DNA of 64,000 bases from Garcia nutans (taxonomy: Eukaryota; Streptophyta; Magnoliopsida; Malpighiales; Euphorbiaceae): positions 6,820,001-6,884,000 of the forward strand of contig CANTUV010000072.1 in NCBI GenBank assembly GCA_947685225.1, given 5' to 3'. The position numbers were made by a program, and so were the translations under genes. The notes under the pieces are model-generated. The model did not search any database and had not been told where the DNA came from. It saw nothing but the letters and a program-made list of their open reading frames with translations. Each line of letters starts with the position of its first letter. The first letter of the stretch is position 1. Below are positions 56,495-64,000 of this stretch, one piece after another.

Positions 56495-56938
56495 CTATTT
56501 AGAGTCATCATCTACATCTAACTCTTCTTCAACTAAAGGAGCTTTTCCTTTATCTTGAGGAGCAACAGAGACAGAGCTAGTGCTAATGGACTCTTCTTCT
56601 TCAGGAATGCTTAGGGTGTGATCACTTATATCCCAATCTTCAAGGTTGCATTGAGGCAAGTCCAATTTGCCTTGCATGTCATATAGATCATGGTGCATGT
56701 GAGATATAAGATCTATTCTCTTGTTCAGGTCCTGGAATCTCTTGGAGACACTCTTCTTGAACTTAGAGAGATTCCTGGAGAGAGTTTTGATGGCTTGGAG
56801 GATGAGTTGTGTGGAGGATGAAGTAGTTTCTTGAGCAGCTTTTGATGAAGTTGCTTTTGGAGGTAATTCCACAGCAACTTCTACAGAATCTCCCTCTCCC
56901 TCAATTGTATACCTTGGCCTTTTCTTTTGTTTGTCCAT
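56495..56938 (-). CDS. Extra 147-residue ORF downstream of pol in copia element E11
   Basis: An intact frame starting MDKQKKRPRYTIEGEGDSVE overlaps the last 58 bp of pol in another frame. It has a basic start, a Ser/Thr/Ala-rich middle, a probable coiled coil (LQAIKTLSRNLSKFKKSV, then QDLNKRIDLISHMHHDLYD) and a very acidic end (EEELDVDDDSK). There is no signal peptide or membrane segment, so it is not obviously env-like. SIRE-type copia elements are known to carry an extra ORF at this place. Staying open while gag and pol are broken suggests either recent decay elsewhere or chance. Function unknown. Confidence 0.55.
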   Translation of the reverse strand: MDKQKKRPRYTIEGEGDSVEVAVELPPKATSSKAAQETTSSSTQLILQAIKTLSRNLSKFKKSVSKRFQDLNKRIDLISHMHHDLYDMQGKLDLPQCNLEDWDISDHTLSIPEEEESISTSSVSVAPQDKGKAPLVEEELDVDDDSK

Positions 56939-59900
56939 AACTCCTTTCTTGCCAAAACAGTATACATATGATCCTTCAATCTTCCTAAGTTAAGTTTAAT
57001 GAAGTTAAGTCTATCTTCATTCAAGGGTTTTGTAAAGACATCAGCAAATTGATTTTCTGTATCTATAAATTCTAGGATTATATTCTGATTTTGTACATTT
57101 TCTCTCAAGAAATGATGTCTAATATCTATGTGTTTGGATCTAGAATGTTGGATAGGATTCTTAGACAAATTGATAGCACTAGTGTTGTCACATTTAATGG
57201 AGATATTATTAAAGACTTTACCATAGTAAAGAAATTGTTGTTTCATCCATAATACTTGTGTGCAACAAAAACATGCTGCAACATATTCAGCTTCCGTTGT
57301 GGATAAAGCAACCGATGCTTGTTTCTTACTATGCCAAGAAACTAGACGATTACCAAGAAAGTGACATGCTCCTGTTGTGCTTTTCCTATCTAAGATGCTA
57401 CCAGAATAATCTGCATCTGAAAATCCTATAATATGAAATGATTTATTTTTAGGATACCAAAGTCCTAAATGCATTGTACCACTCAAATATTTCAAGATTC
57501 TCTTAGTGGCATTTAAGTGTGATTCTTTAGGACAAGTTTGAAATCTAGCACAAAGACATACACTATACATTATATCAGGCCTAGAAGCGGTTAAGTAAAG
57601 TAGTGATCCGATGATACCTCGATATTTCTTCTCATCTACTGCTTTACCATTTTCATCTTTACCTAATTTCAATGATGTGCTCATAGGAGTTTTGCTAGTT
57701 TTGCAGCCATCCATTCCAAATTTCTTGATGAGTTCTTTTGTATATTTGGATTGGTTGATGAAGATCCCATCTTCACATTGCTTGACTTGCAGTACAAGGA
57801 AAAACTTGAGTTCACCCATCATGCTCATTTCAAATTCCCTAGTCATGCAAGAAGCAAATTCTTTGCACAAGACTTCATTAGTAGCTCCAAATATTATGTC
57901 ATCCACATAAATTTGTACAATCAAAATGTTGTGCTTATCCTTTTTAACAAAAAGAGTTGTATCTACTTTCCTTTTGAAAAACCATTTTCAAGCAAATATG
58001 CACTAAGTTTATCATACCAAGCTCTAGGTGCTTGTTTCAATCCATATAAAGCTTTGGTAAGTTTGAAAACGTGATCAGGAAATTTGTAGCTTTCAAAACC
58101 AGGTGGTTGTTCTACATAAACTTCTTCATTTATAAGTCCGTTTAGAAATGCACTTTTGACATCCATTTGATAAAGCTTAAAGTTCATATGACATGCAAAA
58201 GCAAGTAATATTCTAATAGCTTCTAATCTGGCTACGGGGGCAAAGGTTTCATCATAGTCAATACCTTTTTCTTGATTATAACCTTTGGCTACCAATCTTG
58301 CTTTATTTCTAATGATGTGACCATTTTCATCAAGCTTATTCCTATAAACCCATTTGCATCCTATTATAGAATGATCTATAGGTCTAGGAGTAAGTTGCCA
58401 AACATTGTTTCTTTCAAATTGATTAAGTTCATCTTGCATTGCAGTTATCCAATTTTCATCATTTAAAGCTTCCTCAATAGTTTTTGGTTCAATTTGAGAA
58501 ACAAAATCAAAATTAACATCAACATGATTAATTTTAGATCTAGTAGTTACTCCCTTAGATGTTTCTCCAATGATGAGTTCCTTTGGATGATCTTTCTTGT
58601 ATTGCCAATCCTTAGGTAGATCTTGAGTCTTTTCTTCAAGTTGATTGATCTTTGGAGCATCAATAGATTCAAGAGGTTCAAGAGTACCTGCAGGATCATT
58701 GAAAGTAATACCTTTCTTTTGATCAAGTTTAGATGATTCATCAAATACAACATGCATTGATTCTTCTATAACTAGAGTTTTCATGTTAAATACTCTATAT
58801 GCTTTGCTATATGATGAATATCCTAAGAATATGCCTTCATCTGATTTAGATGAGAATTTTCCAAGATTATCCTTGGTATTCAATATGAAGCATTTGCATC
58901 CAAATACTCTAAAATATCCAATTCTGGGTATTCTTCCATTCCATAGCTCATAAGAAGTTTTATTAGTTAAATGCCTTTTGTAAACATGATTTGCAATGTA
59001 GCAAGCTGTATTAACGGCTTCCGCCCAAAAATAAGATGGTAAATCATATTCATTGAGCATTGTCCTAGCCATTTCGATTAAAGTTCTATTTTTCCTTTCG
59101 ACTACACCATTTTGCTGTGGAGTTCTAGGAGCAGAAAAATTATGTGAAATGCCAAGTTCATTGCAAAAGCCTTCAAAGTTTTCATTTTCAAATTCTTTGC
59201 CATGATCACTTCTAATAGATGTGATCACATATCCTTTTTCATTTTGAACTCTTTTTTCAAAAGTTTTGAAGTAATTAAAGGCTTCATTCTTTTGAGCTAA
59301 GAAATTAACCCATGTGAATCTAGAGTAGTCATCAACAAGAACAAATGCATATGATTTGCCTCCTAAGCTTGTAACTCTATTTGGTCCAAACAAATCTAAA
59401 TGAATGAGCTCTAAAGGTCTAGAGGTGCTTATAACACTTTTTGATTTAAATGAGCTTTTATGTTGCTTACCATGTTGACAAGGTTCACAAATTCTGTCTT
59501 TATCATATTTTATCTTAGGTAAGCCATCAACTAAGTTCTCATTGCAAATAAATTTCAATTGATCCATACCAGCATGTCCTAGTCTTCTATGCCATAACCA
59601 TGCATCATTATTAGTGGATATTAAACATGTATGATTTGAATGTATGCTGACATTATAAGTGTTGTTTGTTCTAGTGCCCTTAAATATGATAACATCATTT
59701 GAATTTGTGATCTTGCATTCTTTGGAATCAAACTTGACAAAGTATGTTTTATCACAAAGTTGACTAACACTTAGCAAGTTATGTTTCAAACCATCAACAA
59801 GCCATACATCTTCAATTAAATCCTTACCAATAGAACCAATGGAGCCAACACCAAGAATTTTACCTTTAGCATTGTTTCCAAAAGTTACATTACCTCCATG

Positions 59901-59978
59901 TTTATAGGTAATACTTGTAAAGAGCTTTGCATTTCCAGTCATATGCCTTATGGATATCCACAAGCCATGTGCTTTCAT
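56881..59978 (-). pseudogene. Copia pol: integrase, reverse transcriptase, RNase H (E11)
   Basis: From the ATG at 59978, integrase has the zinc-binding pair H130/H135 and C164/C167 and the catalytic core D195, D258, E294 (36 apart, as in copia). RT follows with KWVYRNKLDENGHI, YQMDVKSAFLNG and LYGLKQAPRAWYD. Near 57963 a one-base deletion shifts the frame after NGFSKGK. The gene continues in the second frame (57924-56881) with IYVDDIIFGATN, the RNase H residues in FSDADYSGS and STTEAEYVAACF, and ends after FTKPLNEDRLNFIKLNLG. Domain order INT-RT-RH is diagnostic of Ty1/copia. The protease lies upstream and is damaged. Confidence 0.93.
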
Positions 59979-61850
59979 TGATAGTAGATTTTAGGCATAC
60001 TTGCAAGACAATTGTGATCATCTTCTTTTAGGTACCCACATGAAGTTGGGTCCTTGATGGTTAGTAGAAAAAGAGTCTTCTAACTTGAGATGAGCCTTTC
60101 TTATATAACAATAGAAGTTTTTGTGTCCAAATTTCATGCAATATATGCATTGCCATGGCTTTTTATGCTTCTGCATTTTTCTTTTAGCATTATACATACA
60201 ACTACAAGTATGTGATTTCTTTTGTGCAAGTTTAGTGAACAACAATGCATAGTTATTTTTGGCTTTATCTCCTAGTGAACCATAAGAAGTTCTTTTAGAC
60301 TTGGTGCAAGCATCTTTGACATGAACATCAGAAATTTTAGTTGTAGATGCTTTCACAAATGTTGGTTTGCTAGGTGCAATGTTGGTTGAGCCATTGAATC
60401 CTAATCCATATTTCAAGGAAGGTGATCTTTGATTATTAATTAATGTGTTCAATGCTTCCTTTCCTCTATGAAATCTGGAAATTGATTCTTTTAGTTCATG
60501 CTTCAATGTCTCATTCTCTTTAATCACCTTTTCTAAGTCATGTGAACTTTTATTTAATTCTCCTATTGTATTCATTAAGTGTTCATTTGAGGATTTCAAT
60601 TCTAAGGTAGAGTTCTTTAAGCATATAAAATCCTTTTCTAACTTAGAGTTTTTCTCTTTATAGAGCATCATTTTAGAGAAATATTTTTCTATTTTAAAAT
60701 TCATGTGCTCAATCAAATCACTATCATCTATATCATTTATATCATCATGTGCTACTAGATCAAAGGATTGAGTACTTACCTCATTGGAGTCATCTTCAAT
60801 AGCCATGAGACAAAGATTTGCAATTCCTCCTTCTTCTTCTTCTTCACTTGAGGAAGAGTCATCCCATGTGGCTTTGAGAGACTTTTTCTTTTCTTTATCC
60901 CATTTCTTTTTGTTCTTTAATTTGAAGCAATCTGATTTAATGTGACCAGTTTTTCCACATTCATAGCATTTTACCTCATTTTTCTTTTCTTTATCTTTGA
61001 AGGAGAATTTTGGAGGTGTGCCTTTGTTTGCTTGTAATCTTTTCTTCCTTTTCCATTCATTGATTCTTTTTGAGAACATTGCCATTTCATCTTCATCATC
61101 AATACCTTCATTGCTTGAGCTTTCAACTTCTTTTATTGTTTTGAGTGCAATTGGTTTTCTCTTTTCTTTCTCACCTTGATCTTCTTCTTTCTCACTATGT
61201 AGCTCAAATGTGAGTAACTTTCAAACTAGCTCATTGGTTCTTAATGTGCTGAGATCATGAGCTTCTTCTATGGATGATACTTTGGATTCAAAGTTCTTTC
61301 TAGCTCTTAGGGCTCTCAAGATTTTGCTGTTTACATCACCTTAATCATATACCTTGCCATACTTTTTTAGTTCATTAACAATAGCAAGCAAGCGATTGGT
61401 CATGTCGGTGACATTTTCATTTGGTTTCATCTTGAATAGCTCATACTCATGGACATGCATTTGTTTTTTGGTGAATCTCACTTGAGTTGTACCTTCATGG
61501 TAGTTTTCAAGTGTTTTCCAAATGCAATGTGCACAAGTTAAATGTTGAACTCTTCCACCTTCTTCTCTTGAAATGGAATTCATCAAGATGGAAGCAGCTC
61601 TATTGTTCTTGAATCGATCTCTGATATTGCTAGTTGACCATTGAGCTTTGGGAAGTGGAACTTGAATGCCATCAACTTCATAAGTGGGAGATTTCCACTC
61701 ACTTTCCACGAAATCCCATAGTTCAATCCCTTCACTGTCTAGAAACAAGTACATTTTGTGTTTCCAGTATGAGTAATCCGTTCCATCAAAGCAGGGTCTA
61801 AGAACAGAGTTAAGATTTCCATGAGAGCTTGATGAAGAAGAGGTTGCCAT
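59979..61850 (-). pseudogene. Copia gag and protease remnant (E11)
   Basis: The ATG at 61848-61850 starts MATSSSSSSHGNLNSVLRPC, then FDGTDYSYWKHKMYLFL, typical of copia gag. In-frame stops lie at 61341-61343 (TAA) and 61221-61223 (TGA). The same frame continues to 60018 with zinc knuckle CYECGKTGHIKSDC at about 60935-60980, then a long charged region and WQCIYCMKFGHKNFYC, a second finger-like stretch. Around 59940 the protease site is visible only as ESTWLVD before a frameshift, so the Asp-Ser-Gly motif is lost. The KATWDDSSSSEEEEE segment recalls SIRE-like elements; the lineage is tentative. Confidence 0.9.
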
Positions 61851-61890
61851 AGTGGATCAGATTTCACAATTAAGTTTAAGAAATCTCAGG

Positions 61891-61902
61891 GCTCTGATAT
61901 CA
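61891..61902 (-). other. Primer binding site of E11
   Basis: TGATATCAGAGC on the minus strand, next to the 5' LTR, differs by one base from the initiator tRNA-Met site TGGTATCAGAGC. Confidence 0.82.
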
Positions 61903-61904
61903 AT

Positions 61905-63404
61905 TGTTGTCCCAAGATGGCAACCAAGAGGGGGGGGTGAATTGGTTTCCTCAAGAAGTAATGACAATTTAAAAAACTCAACAAACAAGAAATGCGGAAT
62001 AGAGAGTTGGTTGAGTAATGGAAGAAAGAAAGAACACACAAGATTTATAGTGGTTCGGATTTACTTCAATCCTACATCCACTTCCTTAACAACTTGTTAA
62101 GGTTTCACTAATCTTTGAAGTTTTTACAAGCTCACTTCCAACTTTGGTGTTTTCACAAGTTCACACCTAACTTCACAAGTGTTTTTCTTAGGCTCACACT
62201 TACAACCCAAACAAGAGTTTTACAAGGCTTACTCTCACAACCTAACAAGAGTTTTACTAGGCTTACTCTCACAACCCAACAAGAGTTTTACTAGGCTTAC
62301 TCTCACAACCTAACAAGAGTTTTACAAGGCTTACTCTCACAACCCAAGTGTTTCCCAAGCTCACACTCAAACTTATACAATGGTGTTTTCAATGCTAACA
62401 CCTAACATTCATTACAATTCAAATGCAAGTTTAAGTAAAAGAAAATTTGTTGCTTGGCTATGAAAATCTTTTCTCTTGTGTCTCTTTTTTTTTTGTTTTC
62501 TCATAGAAGCATTGTATTTATAGCCAGTGTGGTCTTACTAGCCGTTATTGATATTGAGAATAAAGTCTTGGCAGCTTAGACCTTCTTTACTTAAACTGTC
62601 CGAAGCACTTAGCGGTCGCCCTTCATACAAGGATGGTCGCGCTTATGATTCACGCGGTCGTCCTTTTAACCAGGGACGGTCGCTACTTTTGAAAAAGCTT
62701 CAACGGTCGAATTTTAGTGCTCTGCAGCTGGAATCTTGCCCATGATGTATTTGTCAGACCGGTTCTTGCCCATGCTGTGTTTGTCGGGACGGTCGCGCCA
62801 AGCAAAGGTGCGGTCACCCTTTTTGAATATTGAAGTGGGTTTACAACGGTCATGTCACGTGTCATTCTCTGACAGAGCAAAAGAGATGTCTGCCATAATT
62901 TGAATCTCGCGGTCGCCCTTGGTAGCATATCGCGGTCGAACTCATATTCTCGCGTCGAACTTATGGACGCACCTGAGGACGCGAACACTACTGTCTCTTT
63001 AAGCAATTTCTTCTTGAATGGTGGGGCGGTCGCGACTTTGAATGGGCGGTCGCTAAAGTGGTAAGCGAGGTCGAGTCATTCACCGTTCTTGTCACCGCAA
63101 ACCTTACTGTGATTGTAATGATTTAAGTTCCTTGAGTAGCGGTCGTTCACATAGTTGGACGGTCGCTATTCTATAGGAGCGGTCGCGACTCAGGTCGAAC
63201 TTCTGACCGCGAAACCTACTGTGATAAGGTTTCATCCTGTAATTGCATGGAGCGGTCGTCTTTAGCTGAGGTGCGACCGCTAGAAATGTTCTGTTCACCT
63301 TTATTTGAAGCAACCTAATCCTGCAACAAGATTCTTCAAACACAAGTTAAATAGATCATCCATTTGAGTTGTCAATGATCAAAATTAAGATCATTTGTCT
63401 AACA
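61905..63404 (-). repeat. 5' LTR of copia element E11 (1500 bp)
   Basis: Same ends and repeats as 54590-56087; only scattered single-base differences are seen (for example GAGGTGGGGG against GAGGGGGGGG near the start). Open frames inside are mirrored in the other LTR and are not genes. Confidence 0.95.
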
Positions 63405-64000
63405 TGGTTGTATCATCAACATTGAACTCAGCACCATTGACACGCCCAACGACATGGCCATATCACTGGCCATGTCAGGTAAAATCTGCATTTCGTACGC
63501 TTAACCATTTCAACCCAACCACTTCCAAACTCAACTTAAATTCAATCACTTCTTCAATCCAACCTTAAAATCATAATTAACTACTCACAACAACTTCATA
63601 CACATCCAAATAAGCCATTAAAACATGCTAATAAACAATCCCAAGATCCAAATATCATGTTCTTCCATATAATTCAAAAGAACTTGCAAAATTGATAAAG
63701 CAACTTACCAATTGATGAAAAATCCTCAAAATCTTCACTTGAATCCTCAAAATCCCTTGCAAAATTGGTGTATGGAAGAAGAAAACTCTCCTCTAGTCTC
63801 TCTCTCTCTCTCAAGCTCAAGTCCAAGGAACAAAAAGAAGAAGAAAGAAAAGAAAATATATCTTCTTTTCATTCATACTTATCTATATGTATAATAATAA
63901 GTCACTATTCACTTAATTATACAATATATATATATATATGATGTATATCGTGAATATATGTCATGTTTATTTCAAATATACATTTTACTAAATAATTTAA
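63405..64000 (-). repeat. Chromodomain-type gypsy LTR, right part (E10), cut by window end
   Basis: It resumes after target duplication TGGTT with a palindromic GACACGCCC...GGCCATGTC stretch (63436-63480). CTTACCAATTGATGAAAAAT near 63703 is in the place of the E6 block CTTACCAAAGTTGATGAATT (38573). The TCTCTCTC run near 63800 and the TATATATA run near 63930 are simple repeats. Confidence 0.65.

Noticed and set aside
1..64000. Host protein-coding genes
   Set aside because: Every recognisable coding stretch belongs to a mobile element or its accessory gene; the remaining open frames are short, low-complexity or in LTRs.

Overview
The window is plant nuclear DNA, most likely pericentromeric or other heterochromatin of a eudicot. 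I find no convincing host gene. It is AT-rich and almost entirely nested LTR retrotransposons of several plant lineages: Tat/Ogre-type Ty3/gypsy, chromodomain (Tekay/Del-type) gypsy, Athila-like LTRs, and one Ty1/copia element. The species cannot be named from the sequence. Lineage names rest on domain motifs, primer binding sites and LTR ends read by eye, with no database search.

Layout. (1) 1-4408: 5' part of a minus-strand Tat element (E1; gag, leader, PBS, 5' LTR). (2) 4464-25974, minus strand: an old Tat element (E2) split by later insertions. Its gag, protease and first RT part lie at 22613-25974. Its remaining RT, RNase H, second RNase H and integrase lie at 6912-9729. Antisense accessory genes (a DUF7745-like gene and a coiled-coil C-terminal exon) lie at 4464-6600. 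A palindromic 980-bp element (9730-10709, target duplication GAAGC) and a plus-strand Tat-related element E3 (10734-22612, target duplication TATAG/TGTAG) sit in its RT gene. The reading frame across both junctions is restored if the insertions are removed. (3) E3 carries no pol. It has a shortened gag, a 1.9-kb minisatellite before its polypurine tract, and a 3' LTR holding an Athila-like LTR (19363-21326) joined to 63 nt of a tRNA-Asp. (4) 26077-42405: plus-strand Tat element E5 (LTR, PBS, gag, protease). It is interrupted by a nearly intact minus-strand chromodomain element E6 (29285-39079, duplication GGTTT) and by a solo LTR E7 (39712-40871, duplication GGTGT). (5) 42406-44394: a minus-strand plant-mobile-domain (PMD) pseudogene, then a minisatellite, a polypurine tract and a Tat LTR (45902-50774) split by a solo chromodomain-type LTR E9 (duplication ACAAT). 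A short gag (50815-51622) follows almost directly. (6) 52909-64000: a chromodomain-type LTR (E10, minus strand) holding a copia element E11 (54590-63404, duplication TAGTT/TGGTT).

No coding region here is fully intact. E6 has three nonsense codons and E11 a few stops and frameshifts; the rest are heavily decayed. The signals most worth a second look are the tRNA-Asp/LTR chimera, a two-hairpin RNA structure with a compensatory base-pair change in chromodomain LTRs, palindromic GACACGCCC/GGGCGTGTC cassettes shared by LTRs of different lineages, telobox clusters in the Tat LTRs, and PMD/DUF7745 accessory genes carried antisense to gag-pol.
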